Assembly (NCBI GenBank): GCA_963715485.1 | Contig: OY970244.1 | Coordinates: forward strand, 2,666,001-2,730,000 | Length of the DNA stretch: 64,000 nucleotides | DNA from: SG8-30 sp963715485 | Lineage (GTDB): Bacteria; Pseudomonadota; Gammaproteobacteria; Steroidobacterales; Steroidobacteraceae | Direction of reading: 5' to 3' | Part shown: positions 43,287 to 52,082 of the stretch, piece after piece | How positions within the stretch are numbered: position 1 is the first letter of the stretch | Layout: each line of letters opens with the position of its first letter | Program-made: the position numbers and the translations under genes | Notes under the pieces: generated by a model | The model's database searches: none | Seen by the model: only the letters and a program-made list of their open reading frames with translations | What the model was told of the DNA's origin: nothing

Positions 43287-45725
43287 ATGCCGGCCACAAC
43301 GCAGTGTTTCCACTGCGGCGAGCCAGTTCCACCGGGCCTGCAACTTACGGTTCGAATCGGGGGCGAGTCCCGCCCGATGTGCTGCGAAGGCTGCAAGGCG
43401 GCGGCGGAATTCGTCCGCGACGCGGGCCTCGCCGACTACTATCGCTTCCGGGATTCGCCCGCGCCGCGTCCCGAGATCGTGGCCGACGACGCGTGGGTCA
43501 CTTATGACCGGCCCGACGTGCAGCAACGGCTGGTCGCGCGGCGCGGCAACATCGATGGCGCCAACCTGCTGATCGAAGGCCTGCGTTGTTCTGCCTGCGG
43601 CTGGCTCATCGAGCGCCGGCTCGAGCGGCTCGGCGGTGTAGCCTCCATTTCCGTCAATCCGGCCACCGGCCGGGCGGGCATCGAGTGGCGGCCGGGGGAA
43701 AGCCAGCTGTCCACGATCCTGCGTGCGATTCACCACCTGGGCTATCGGCCGCATGTGTTGGGTGCCACCGACACACTCGAGGTCGCGCTACGCGAAAGGC
43801 GTGGCGCGCTGAAACGCCTCGCGCTCGCCGGGCTGGGCATGATGCAGGTGATGATGTTCGCCGTGGCCATGTACGCCGGCGCGTTCGACGGGATGGACCC
43901 TCTGCTCCGGCAGTTCCTGCGGCTGGTCAGCATGCTGGTCGCGACGCCGGTGCTGGTCTATTCAGGACGGCCGTTCATTGAAGGCGCGTGGCGTAGCCTG
44001 AGGGTGGGCCAGCCCGGCATGGACGTGCCGGTCGCCCTGGCCCTTATGCTCGCCTGGGGTGCGAGCACCTTCAATGTCTTCGCCGGGCGCGGTGACGTGT
44101 ACTTCGACTCCGTGACGACCTTCATCTTCCTGTTGTCGCTCGGCCGCTTCGCCGAAATGTCCGCCCGACACCAGGCCGGCAGCACCAGCGATGCGCTGCT
44201 CAGACTGCAGCCTGCCACCGCAATCCGGCAGCTCGGCGACGCCACCGAGCGGGTCGCTGTGGCCGAGCTGGTGCCGGGCGACATCGTGCTGGTGGCCGCG
44301 GGAGAAACCATTCCGGCCGACGGCACGCTGACCGGCGGCGCCACCGCCGTCGACGAGTCGATGATCACCGGCGAGGCCATTGCGGTAAAGCGCGCAGCCG
44401 GCCAGGCCGTGCTCGGCGGATCGATCAATCTCTCCCGGCCGGCTCGCGTGCGTATTGACGCGGTCGGCAATGAAACCGTGCTTGCCAGCATTGTCAGGCT
44501 GCTGGAGCGGGCGCAGACCGAAAGGCCCGCCATCGCGCGGCTGGCGGACCGCTGGGCGGCCTGGTTCGTCGGCGGCGTCCTGCTGTCGGCTGCGCTGGTA
44601 GCCAGTGCCTGGATGCTCGTCGATCCATCGCGAGCGTTCGAGACTACGCTGGCAGTGCTGGTGGTCACCTGTCCATGCGCGTTGTCGCTTGCCACGCCGA
44701 CTGCCGTCACCGCGGCCACCGCGGCGCTCGCGCGCCGCGGCCTGCTGATCACGCGCGCGGACACCCTGGAGTCACTGGCGCGAACAACCCGGGTCGTGCT
44801 GGACAAGACCGGCACGCTGACGGCCGGCGAACCACTGGTCAGTCGCTGCAGCGCGCTGGGTTCACTGGACGCGGCGCAATGCCTGCGGATCGCGGCCGGG
44901 CTGGAGCGCACATCGACCCACCCACTGGCACGCGCCTTTCGAAACATCACCGGTGCGCTGCCGGCCCCGGCAGACCCTGGCGGCGAACCTGGCGAGGGCC
45001 TCGAGGGTTACTATGACCAGGTCCGGTATCGCCTGGGCCGGCGAGAATTCGTGGCGCAGATCACGCCCCCGCGTGAGGTCCCTGATTCCGGGATTTACCT
45101 TGGTCGCGACGACGAGTGGCTGGCGGAGATTGAAATCACCGACACGTTGCGTCCCGGCGCCCCGGCGGCGATCCGGCATCTCGAGGGACAGGGCATAACG
45201 GTCGAGATTGCCAGCGGCGACTATCCCGAGGCGGTGGCACGCATTGCGTCCGAAACGGGCGTCGATGAATACCGTGCGCGGCTTCGACCCGAGGACAAGA
45301 TCGCGCGAGTCCGCATGCTGGAGGCCGCGCACGAAACGGTGCTGATGGTGGGCGATGGCATCAACGACGCCCCCGTGCTGGCCGCGGCCAGCGTCTCCAT
45401 CGCGATGGGCGCCGGCGCGTCGCTCGCCCAGACCAGCGCTGGCGCGGTGCTGATGTCAACGGACCTTGGGGTCATTCCTGTCGCCATGGACGTAGCACGC
45501 AGGACGGTCAAGGTGATCCGCCAGAACCTGCTATGGGCCGCCGCCTATAATCTCGCCGCCTTACCGCTTGCGGCAGTTGGACTCATACCACCCTGGGCCG
45601 CGGCTGTCGGGATGTCGCTCAGCTCGTTGCTCGTGGTCGCCAACGCGCTGCGGCTGCGCGACGACAGAATCGGGCCCCGGCCGCGTCCCGAGGGCCCGGC
45701 CGCGCAGGCAGCAGCGACCGCATGA
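43287..45725 (+). CDS. ccoI: CcoI copper-translocating P-type ATPase
   Basis: This 812-residue P1B-type ATPase supplies copper for the oxidase. It has an N-terminal zinc-ribbon-like CFHCGEPV with CCEGCKAAAEF, an HMA domain with the metal site LRCSACGWLIERR, a CPC membrane motif (VVTCPCALSLATPTAVT), the phosphorylation motif DKTGTLTAGE and the hinge MVGDGINDAPVL. The start at ATG 43287 gives the conserved N-terminus; the frame is open earlier within fixH but is ignored. Its stop overlaps the ccoS ATG. Confidence 0.96.
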   Translation: MPATTQCFHCGEPVPPGLQLTVRIGGESRPMCCEGCKAAAEFVRDAGLADYYRFRDSPAPRPEIVADDAWVTYDRPDVQQRLVARRGNIDGANLLIEGLRCSACGWLIERRLERLGGVASISVNPATGRAGIEWRPGESQLSTILRAIHHLGYRPHVLGATDTLEVALRERRGALKRLALAGLGMMQVMMFAVAMYAGAFDGMDPLLRQFLRLVSMLVATPVLVYSGRPFIEGAWRSLRVGQPGMDVPVALALMLAWGASTFNVFAGRGDVYFDSVTTFIFLLSLGRFAEMSARHQAGSTSDALLRLQPATAIRQLGDATERVAVAELVPGDIVLVAAGETIPADGTLTGGATAVDESMITGEAIAVKRAAGQAVLGGSINLSRPARVRIDAVGNETVLASIVRLLERAQTERPAIARLADRWAAWFVGGVLLSAALVASAWMLVDPSRAFETTLAVLVVTCPCALSLATPTAVTAATAALARRGLLITRADTLESLARTTRVVLDKTGTLTAGEPLVSRCSALGSLDAAQCLRIAAGLERTSTHPLARAFRNITGALPAPADPGGEPGEGLEGYYDQVRYRLGRREFVAQITPPREVPDSGIYLGRDDEWLAEIEITDTLRPGAPAAIRHLEGQGITVEIASGDYPEAVARIASETGVDEYRARLRPEDKIARVRMLEAAHETVLMVGDGINDAPVLAAASVSIAMGAGASLAQTSAGAVLMSTDLGVIPVAMDVARRTVKVIRQNLLWAAAYNLAALPLAAVGLIPPWAAAVGMSLSSLLVVANALRLRDDRIGPRPRPEGPAAQAAATA

Positions 45726-45907
45726 GCATCCTCTACCTGCTCATTCCGCTGGGACTGGTGCTGGGTGCATTTGGCGTCTGGGCATTTTTCTGGGCGGTGG
45801 GCAACGGCCAGTTCGACGACCTCGACACCCCGGGCTGGTCGGTGCTGGTGGACGAGCGGTCTGAGAACGAGGACCAGGACGACGCCCGTGACGAGGATGC
45901 CGGATGA
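45722..45907 (+). CDS. ccoS: cbb3 oxidase maturation protein CcoS
   Basis: This 61-residue protein has one transmembrane helix (ILYLLIPLGLVLGAFGVWAF) followed by the family motif FFWAVGNGQFDDLDTPG and an acidic tail. CcoS is needed to insert haem b and copper into CcoN. ATGA overlaps join it to ccoI upstream and to the next gene downstream. Confidence 0.94.
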   Translation: MSILYLLIPLGLVLGAFGVWAFFWAVGNGQFDDLDTPGWSVLVDERSENEDQDDARDEDAG

Positions 45908-46638
45908 CGCCAGAAGTAAGCTGGGCACCGCTGGCGGCTGCCGCCACGCTCGGTCTGGCGGGCAGCGTGCACTGCCTGGGCATGTGCGGCGGCATCGCCG
46001 CAGCGGCCGGCTCGCGCGCCCTCGGTGGCACGCCGGCCGGGGCTGTGTTCCGTGGAGTCAACTTCAACATTGGCCGGCTGGCAGGCTACGCCGTACTCGG
46101 CGCGCTGGTCGGGGCCCTCGCCGGCGCCGTGGTCGGGCAGTTCCCGGCGCGCCCGCTGGTCGTCGCCCTGCGCATACTGGCCGCGCTGCTGATGCTGGTA
46201 ATGGGCCTCTCGCTGCTCACCGGGCGCGACCTGCTGTCGCTGGAACGCTTCGGTGGACGGCTGTGGGGTGCCATCAGGCCGTTGGCCAGCCGGGCGCTGG
46301 CACTCCCAGGTGCGCTGCGTTCCGGTCTGCTCGGCATACTCTGGGGATTCCTGCCCTGTGGGCTCGTCTATTCGGCGCTGGCGCTGGCAGCCGTCTCGGG
46401 TTCGGCGGCATCAGGCGGACTGACCATGCTTGCCTTCGGCGCCGGTACGCTGCCCTCGATGCTGACCGTAACGCTGGCGGGCACCGCCCTGACGCGCCGC
46501 TTCGCCGGGATCAGGACGCGCACCGTTGCCGGGATACTGATGATCATATTTGCCGCATGGACCGCACTGGGCCCGCTGGCGCCGCATGGCGGTCACCGCT
46601 CCATGCCGGCGTCGGATCCGGCGCACAGCCATCACTAG
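45904..46638 (+). CDS. TauE/SafE-type membrane protein of the cco cluster
   Basis: This 244-residue protein has about six helices and the motif SVHCLGMCGGIAAAAG, the cysteine-containing signature of the UreH-like/TauE-SafE relatives often found after ccoS. A second cysteine motif, FLPCGLVYSALALA, is symmetric to it in the second half. The tail is rich in His (HGGHRSMPASDPAHSHH), consistent with metal binding. A role in copper or haem delivery to cbb3 oxidase is inferred from position. Confidence 0.85.
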   Translation: MTPEVSWAPLAAAATLGLAGSVHCLGMCGGIAAAAGSRALGGTPAGAVFRGVNFNIGRLAGYAVLGALVGALAGAVVGQFPARPLVVALRILAALLMLVMGLSLLTGRDLLSLERFGGRLWGAIRPLASRALALPGALRSGLLGILWGFLPCGLVYSALALAAVSGSAASGGLTMLAFGAGTLPSMLTVTLAGTALTRRFAGIRTRTVAGILMIIFAAWTALGPLAPHGGHRSMPASDPAHSHH

Positions 46639-46649
46639 CCGACATCTCC

Positions 46650-46666
46650 CGGCACCAGCGGTGCCG
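46650..46666. terminator. hairpin between convergent genes
   Basis: CGGCACC-AGC-GGTGCCG is a perfect 7-bp stem with a 3-nt loop, 11 bp after the last gene of the cco cluster and 28 bp from the end of the convergent DksA-like gene. There is no T run on either side, so intrinsic termination would be weak. Confidence 0.45.
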
Positions 46667-46694
46667 GCGCTGTGTGAAAGCCAGGCCTAGATCG

Positions 46695-47033
46695 CTAGCG
46701 CTGAGCGTATTCCGCGCAGCGAATGCAATGGTCGGAGTGCGGCAGTGCGGCCAGTCGTCGCTCGTCTATCGGCTGGCCGCAGACCGAGCACTGCCCGTAG
46801 TTGCCGTCGTCGAGCCGACGGATGGCCTTGTTGATCATGGCTATCTCGGCAGCCGTCGACTCGCTCAGGCCGGCGAGCACCGCGTCGTTCTCCATCTCGA
46901 CGACCTGCTCGGCGAAGTCCTTATCCAGCGGGCCCGAGGCGCGGGTGATGTCCGCGTGCACTTCCCCTGCGCGCACGAGCAACTCGCCCTTGCGTTCCAG
47001 AAGTCTTTGGCGGACCAGTTTCTCGTTGTGCAT
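46695..47033 (-). CDS. DksA/TraR-family C4 zinc-finger protein
   Basis: This 112-residue protein has a helical N-terminal hairpin and a C-terminal four-cysteine zinc finger, CSVCGQPI and HCIRCAEYAQ, with GNYGQCSVCG before it as in DksA. The coiled-coil tip acids used by DksA to enter the RNA polymerase secondary channel may correspond to GPLDKDFAE. It is shorter than DksA (151 residues), so it is probably a paralogue that modulates transcription. Start 47033 (MHNEKLVRQRLLERK) was preferred to the longer unsupported frame. Confidence 0.85.
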   Translation of the reverse strand: MHNEKLVRQRLLERKGELLVRAGEVHADITRASGPLDKDFAEQVVEMENDAVLAGLSESTAAEIAMINKAIRRLDDGNYGQCSVCGQPIDERRLAALPHSDHCIRCAEYAQR

Positions 47034-47129
47034 GGGCGTAGTCCGCCCCCCGGGTACCGATACTGATGGATTGCCGGTCCGGGGCCTATGCGTACTGGCT
47101 CGTAGCCGGGTACGCACCCCTCGCAGCGC

Positions 47130-48884
47130 CTAGCCCGCATCGCAGTCGCTTCGGCCGGTTCCGTAGCGCGCACAGCCGGTACCGATTACGCTGCCGCGCG
47201 CCGATTGGAGGCGATGCGCCGCAAACCCCTTCAACCCGCCTCGGTACGCCTGGCCGAGGAGCCGTTCCAGGTCAGCACAAGTTGTTGATTCCGGCAGCAA
47301 CACCGTCTTTGAGATGGCACCGTCCACGTGGATTTGCAGCGCCGACTGCATGTCGATCTGGGCGGTCGGACTGATTTCGGGCGCCTCGACCAGCGCCGCG
47401 GCGTCGCCGGCATCCTGCTCCTGGAATATGGACCAGGCCCGGTCATCGACCTCGAACTCACGGACGCTGCCATCCGGATTGAGCACGCGCCGCCACTGCC
47501 GCAGGGACTGGATGGGCTCGATTCCGGCAGAAACATTGCCGGCTAGCAGGCTGATCGACCCGGTCGGCGCAATGGCGAGCAGGTGGCTATTGCGGATGCC
47601 GTAGCGCGAAATCCGGTTGCGGATTTCATCCGGCAGCCTTGCCACAAAGGCGCTGGCCAGGTAGCGATCCCGGTCGAAGGCGGGGAACGGTCCCTTCTCC
47701 CTGGCGATCTCAATCGATGCCTCGTAAGCCGCATTCTTCAGGTGCTCGACGGCCGCGGCGGCGGCGGCCCGGCCGGGGGCGCTGTCGTAGCGCAGGCCCA
47801 GCATGGCCAGCGCGTCGGCGAGACCCGTGATCCCGAGGCCGATGCGGCGGGTCTGTAGCGCCGCCAACCGCTGCCGGGCGAGCGGATATGGCGTCGCGTC
47901 CAGTACGTTGTCCAGCATGCGAACGGCGATCCGGGCGATGGCCGAAAGCGTTTCCAGGTCGAGTGCCGCGTCACGGCCGAATGGCCGTAGCACCAGTCTC
48001 GTGAGATTGATCGAGCCGAGATCGCAGGCGCCATAAGGCGGCAGGGGCGCCTCGCCGCAGGGATTGGTGGTGGTCAGGTGCTCGCGCCACCACAGGTTGT
48101 TCTCACGATTGATGGTATCGACGAACAGGACTCCCGGTTCCGACCAATCGAGCATCGAGGTGACGATCAGCCGTCTCAAGGCGCGGGCACGCACCTGCGC
48201 GTTAACCTGGACCGTGTTTCCTTCGCACGTGAACCCAGGGGACGGGAACGAGAGCTCCCAGTTCGCGTCGTCGTCCGCCGCTCTGAGGAACGCATCGTCG
48301 AGCTGCACCGACAGGTTGAAGTGCCCAAGCGCGCCCCGGCGCGCCTTGGCCCGTACGAAGTCGGCGATGTCCGGATGCGAGACCGAGAGCGAGCCCATCA
48401 TCGCCCCGCCACGCCCGGAAGCCGCCGTGGTTGCCGCGCAGGCTGCATTCCACAGTTCGAGACAGGCAACTGGACCGGAATGGGAGCTGCCGCCCGGCCG
48501 CGCTTCACGCGGACGCAGGGTCGAGAAATCCAGGCCAATTCCTCCACCCTGTTGCAGCGTCCTGACGCCCTCCGCCAGGGAACCCATCAGCTGCTCGGGG
48601 CCGTCCTCGAGCCCGCCCATTACGAAGCAATTGAGCATTGTCGTGTCTGCCGCGCCTCCCGCGGCCGCCAGGATCCGCCCGCCCGGCAGGAAGCGGAACC
48701 CGTCCAGGATCGCCTGGAACCGGCGCCGCCATTGGCCAGCGTCGCGTTCCGGCGCAGAAATCGCCCGGGAAACACGCGCAAACGTGTCGGCCGGCGTCAA
48801 CTCCAGCACGCCGGAGACGTCGCTACCTCGATACCGGGTCCGCCACACGAACTCGGCGAGCGGATTGAGGAAGGGGTCAGCCAT
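47130..48884 (-). CDS. nrdJ: class II (adenosylcobalamin-dependent) ribonucleotide reductase
   Basis: This 584-residue enzyme reduces ribonucleotides to deoxyribonucleotides using B12 rather than oxygen-dependent radicals. Key segments are FLPGGRILAAAG, MLNCFVMGGLED (redox cysteine), QQGGGIGLDFSTLRP and the active-site TTTNPCGEAPLPPYGACDLG. The C-terminal part has GLKGFAAHRLQSARGSVI where most relatives read GLKGC, then CARYGTGRSDC as possible shuttle cysteines. Length is at the short end of the class. It is followed by the DksA-like gene on the same strand. No cobalamin riboswitch is visible upstream. Confidence 0.92.
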   Translation of the reverse strand: MADPFLNPLAEFVWRTRYRGSDVSGVLELTPADTFARVSRAISAPERDAGQWRRRFQAILDGFRFLPGGRILAAAGGAADTTMLNCFVMGGLEDGPEQLMGSLAEGVRTLQQGGGIGLDFSTLRPREARPGGSSHSGPVACLELWNAACAATTAASGRGGAMMGSLSVSHPDIADFVRAKARRGALGHFNLSVQLDDAFLRAADDDANWELSFPSPGFTCEGNTVQVNAQVRARALRRLIVTSMLDWSEPGVLFVDTINRENNLWWREHLTTTNPCGEAPLPPYGACDLGSINLTRLVLRPFGRDAALDLETLSAIARIAVRMLDNVLDATPYPLARQRLAALQTRRIGLGITGLADALAMLGLRYDSAPGRAAAAAAVEHLKNAAYEASIEIAREKGPFPAFDRDRYLASAFVARLPDEIRNRISRYGIRNSHLLAIAPTGSISLLAGNVSAGIEPIQSLRQWRRVLNPDGSVREFEVDDRAWSIFQEQDAGDAAALVEAPEISPTAQIDMQSALQIHVDGAISKTVLLPESTTCADLERLLGQAYRGGLKGFAAHRLQSARGSVIGTGCARYGTGRSDCDAG

Positions 48885-48906
48885 CGCCCTGAGCGGGCCG
48901 CGGTCG

Positions 48907-48936
48907 TTGCTTACGCCGCGCCGCCACCCTTAATAT
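48907..48936 (+). promoter_or_regulatory. candidate promoter of the DUF6763 gene
   Basis: TTGCTT at 48907-48912 and TAATAT at 48931-48936 are 18 nt apart in the 105-bp region divergent from nrdJ, placing transcription start about 47 nt before the ATG at 48990. Both hexamers deviate from consensus. Confidence 0.35.
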
Positions 48937-48989
48937 TCGGTGCGGGCACTACGCCCGAATCCGCACAACCCGCAACAGAGGTCGACCCA

Positions 48990-49328
48990 ATGGCCAGAGA
49001 ACACAACCCCGTCAAGGGCCAGTGGTACGACAACCTCGAGGACAATGACACCTTCCTGGTCCTGTCGATCGACGAGGACTCGGAGCTGATCGAAATCCAG
49101 TATGAAGATGGGGATATCGAGGAGATCGACTACGAAACCTGGCACGAACTGGACCTGGAGCTGGCCGACGAGCCAGAGGGCTGGGCCGGTTCCGACGACG
49201 ACGAGGATGATGACGACGACTGGGATGACGATGACGATGACGACGACGACGACGACGACGATGACGATGACGATGACGACGACGATGATGATGATGATGA
49301 CCGCTATGGCGACCGGGACGACTATTGA
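48990..49328 (+). CDS. DUF6763-like acidic protein with poly-Asp tail
   Basis: This 112-residue cytosolic protein has an N-terminal domain of about 70 residues (NPVKGQWYDNLEDNDTFLVL, IEIQYEDGDIEEIDYETWHE, EPEGWAGSDDDE) that looks like the small gammaproteobacterial family DUF6763. The remaining third is almost pure aspartate, including 26 consecutive Asp encoded at 49224-49301. AGAGGT eight nt before the ATG supports the start. Function is unknown; the tail could bind divalent cations or be a repeat expansion. It precedes the FixL-like gene by 15 nt. Confidence 0.75.
   Translation: MAREHNPVKGQWYDNLEDNDTFLVLSIDEDSELIEIQYEDGDIEEIDYETWHELDLELADEPEGWAGSDDDEDDDDDWDDDDDDDDDDDDDDDDDDDDDDDDDDRYGDRDDY
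49224..49301 (+). repeat. GAY trinucleotide microsatellite
   Basis: Twenty-six consecutive GAC or GAT codons, mixed in irregular order, encode an unbroken poly-aspartate run. The mixing of synonymous codons suggests protein-level selection or old expansion with point mutation rather than a recent slip. Length changes here would keep the frame. Confidence 0.9.
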
Positions 49329-49343
49329 AGCGCCCGTCGCCAC

Positions 49344-51317
49344 GTGCCGTTCGCGCCGCCTGGCCATGTCATCGCCGACCCGGGTAACGTGAGCCCCCGA
49401 GCCAGGACCGAGCGTTCCGACGCAGCGGCCAGCGTTGCGGAACTCGAACTGCGAGCCGTCCTCGACGCAGCAGTCGACGCGGTGATCGTCATCGACTCCC
49501 ATGGAATCATCGAGTCCTTCAGCAAGGCGGCGCAGAAGCTGTTCGGCTACGAATCCAGCGATGTGGTCGGGCGCAATGTCCAGATACTGATGCCCGAGCC
49601 GTTCCGCAGCCAGCACGATGGCTACCTGCACAGCTACCTCAGAACCGGCGAGAAACGCATCATTGGCAAGGGTCGTGAGGTTGTGGCCCAGCGCCGCGAT
49701 GGGTCGCTGTTTCCGGTCTTCCTGTCGGTCGGACGCGTTGCCAAGATCGATCCTCCGCGATTTGTCGGGCTGATAAGCGATATCACGGACCGCAAGCGCG
49801 TGGTCGAGGCACTGAGGCGCGAGCGGGACCGGGCCCAGGCGTACCTCGACCTTGCCGAGGTCATGCTGCTCGCGCTCGACTCGAACGGCACCATCTCGCT
49901 GGTCAATCGCAAGGGCTGCGAGATTCTCGGCTGGCCGGAAGACGAGCTGGTCGGACGCAACTGGTTTGCGTCCTGCCTGCCACCCGAACTGCGGGCCGAA
50001 GTCCAGGCCATGTTCAAGCGATTCTTCAGCGGCACCGCCTCGCCCACCCAGTACGCCGAGCATGAGGTGCTGACGCGCGGCGGCGAGCGCAAGCTCATCG
50101 CCTGGCGCAACGTGGTGCTGCGCGACGAACGTGGCCTGATCAGCGGCACCTTGTCGTCTGGCGAGGACGTTACCGACCAGCGGCGCGCTATCGAGGCTCT
50201 GCAGAAGAGCGAACAGCTGCTGCGCGACGCCCAGTCGATCGCCAACCTCGGCAACTACGAGATGCGCCTGCCCGATGGCCCTTCCTCGTGGTCGATGCAG
50301 ATGCACTCGATCCTCGGCACCGACCCGGCCGTTGGTCCGTTGCCGATCAGGGAATACCTGGCGCGCTGCGTTCACGCCGACGACCGCGACAAATTGGCCG
50401 CGGCATGGGAGAGGTTGACCAGCGACGATGCGCCGCTGGACATTGAGTACCGCATCCAGCGGCCGGATGGGTCCATTCGCAACGTCCACTCGATTGCCCG
50501 CCTCGCGCAGGATCCCGAGGGCAGCGCGCACGTGGTCGGCACGCTGCACGACATCACTGAACGGAAGCACACGCAGGAGGAGGTTCGCCAGACCCAGCAG
50601 CGGCTGACGCAGTTCGCCAGACTGTCGACCATGGGCGAGATGGCGGCGGGACTGGCACATGAGATCAACCAGCCGCTCACGGCGATCGCAAACTACTCGC
50701 AGGCGCTGCAGCGGCTGCTGGCGACGCCGGGGGCCGCCGACCCAGCGGACGTGGAGCTCGCACTGTCACAGATCTCGGCCCAGGCGTTGCGCGCCGGCGA
50801 AGTCATCCGGCGACTACGCTCCTTTGTCAAGAATCGCGAGGCCCGCACCGAGCTCATCGACCCCGGCAGGCTGATCGAGGAACTGCTGGTCTTCGCCGAG
50901 CCGGATGCCCGAATGAACAATATCCGCATCCGGGTCGAATGCGCCGGGAACCTGCCGCCGGTCACCTGCGACCCGGTACAGATCCAGCAGGTGCTGCTAA
51001 ACCTGATTCGCAACGCAATCGATGCGACAAACGAAGCTGGATCGGTCAAGCGGGATATCGGACTCCGTGCGGGCCTGGACGAGTCAGGTGCCGTCGAAGT
51101 CAGCGTGGAGGACCACGGGATAGGCATCTCGCCGGAGGTCGCGGAGAACCTCGGAAATCCCTTCTACACGACCAAGTCCTCGGGAACCGGCCTGGGGATC
51201 GCCATCAGCCGCTCGATCCTGCGCGCCCACGGGGGTCGCCTCGCACATCGTCCAACACCTGACGGCGGCGCCACTGTATTCTTTACCCTTCCCGCCACGC
51301 CAGGGAGTGAAAAATGA
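49344..51317 (+). CDS. fixL: FixL-like haem-PAS sensor histidine kinase
   Basis: This 657-residue kinase has three PAS domains and no membrane helix. PAS1 (about residues 35-150) matches the FixL oxygen-sensing domain: the haem-ligand His in RSQHDGYLHSYLRTGE (H91) and the distal Arg in IIGKGREV (R111) are 20 residues apart, as H200 and R220 are in Bradyrhizobium FixL. PAS2 and PAS3 follow, ending in DVTDQRR and DITERKH. The HisKA motif is GLAHEINQPLTAIANYSQAL with H439; ATP-binding N, G1 and G2 boxes are NLIRNAIDAT, DHGIGISPE and GTGLGIAISRS. Start is GTG 49344 or GTG 49389; neither has a clear Shine-Dalgarno. FixJ follows by ATGA overlap. Confidence 0.88.
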   Translation: MPFAPPGHVIADPGNVSPRARTERSDAAASVAELELRAVLDAAVDAVIVIDSHGIIESFSKAAQKLFGYESSDVVGRNVQILMPEPFRSQHDGYLHSYLRTGEKRIIGKGREVVAQRRDGSLFPVFLSVGRVAKIDPPRFVGLISDITDRKRVVEALRRERDRAQAYLDLAEVMLLALDSNGTISLVNRKGCEILGWPEDELVGRNWFASCLPPELRAEVQAMFKRFFSGTASPTQYAEHEVLTRGGERKLIAWRNVVLRDERGLISGTLSSGEDVTDQRRAIEALQKSEQLLRDAQSIANLGNYEMRLPDGPSSWSMQMHSILGTDPAVGPLPIREYLARCVHADDRDKLAAAWERLTSDDAPLDIEYRIQRPDGSIRNVHSIARLAQDPEGSAHVVGTLHDITERKHTQEEVRQTQQRLTQFARLSTMGEMAAGLAHEINQPLTAIANYSQALQRLLATPGAADPADVELALSQISAQALRAGEVIRRLRSFVKNREARTELIDPGRLIEELLVFAEPDARMNNIRIRVECAGNLPPVTCDPVQIQQVLLNLIRNAIDATNEAGSVKRDIGLRAGLDESGAVEVSVEDHGIGISPEVAENLGNPFYTTKSSGTGLGIAISRSILRAHGGRLAHRPTPDGGATVFFTLPATPGSEK

Positions 51318-51934
51318 AGGAAAAGCCCGCAACCGTGTTCGTCGTGGATGACGACGAGGCGGTCAGGACGTCCTTGCGGCTGCTGCTCAAATCGGTCGGT
51401 TTACCAGTCGAAACCTACGCGGCAGCACAGGAATTCCTGGACCAGTTCGACCCGGATCGCGCCGGTTGCCTGGTGCTCGATATCCGCATGCCGGGGATCA
51501 GCGGACTGGAGCTGCAGCAGCACCTGAATGACCGTCACTCAATCATGCCCATCGTGTTCATCACCGGGCACGGCGACGTGCCGATGGCGGTCGAAGCCAT
51601 GCAGGCGGGCGCCGTCGACTTCATCCAGAAGCCGTTCCGCGACCAGGACCTGATCGACCGCATCAATCGTGCGCTCGAGAAGGACCGTGAGATGCGCTCA
51701 CAGCTACGCGAGCGCGACGAAATCCGGCGCCGCATGTCGCAACTGACGCCGCGAGAACGGGAGGTTCTCGAGCTCGTCACCCAGGGCAAGGCCAACAAGG
51801 TGATCGCCGGCGACCTGAACGTAAGCCAGCGCACCGTCGAAATTCACCGTGCGCGGGTCATGGAGAAGATGGGCGCGAATTCGCTGGCACACCTCGTACG
51901 CATGGTGATCGAGGCGCATCGCGAGGGCGGGTGA
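51314..51934 (+). CDS. fixJ: FixJ-like response regulator
   Basis: This 206-residue regulator has a receiver domain with acidic pocket VVDDDEAVR, phosphoacceptor D56 in LVLDIRMPGISGLEL, switch Thr in VFITGHGDVPMAVEAM and conserved Lys in FIQKPFRDQDLI. The C-terminal LuxR/FixJ-type helix-turn-helix contains LTPREREVLELVTQG and NKVIAGDLNVSQRTVEIHRA. GGAGTG precedes the ATG. It is coupled to the FixL-like kinase and probably activates microaerobic genes; the cco cluster 3 kb away is the obvious candidate target. Confidence 0.93.
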   Translation: MKEKPATVFVVDDDEAVRTSLRLLLKSVGLPVETYAAAQEFLDQFDPDRAGCLVLDIRMPGISGLELQQHLNDRHSIMPIVFITGHGDVPMAVEAMQAGAVDFIQKPFRDQDLIDRINRALEKDREMRSQLRERDEIRRRMSQLTPREREVLELVTQGKANKVIAGDLNVSQRTVEIHRARVMEKMGANSLAHLVRMVIEAHREGG

Positions 51935-52082
51935 CGCGGCACGCCCGGAGCGCCGACCTGGCGCGCGGCCGTTACACCGGTAAGGGTATCCACCTATTTT
52001 GGCGCCGGCGACCGGACCCGGATACTCGAGCGACTCAGTGCCGAGAACCGTCCACGGGGACGGGGTCTCACTGCAATTCGCC

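Noticed and set aside
48885..48989. Cobalamin riboswitch before the B12-dependent reductase
   Set aside because: Only 105 bp are available and no B12-box-like sequence or suitable folding was seen.
48930..50660. 576-codon minus-strand frame with a poly-Val/Ile run
   Set aside because: The run is simply the reverse reading of the poly-Asp codons; the rest mirrors the FixL-like kinase gene.
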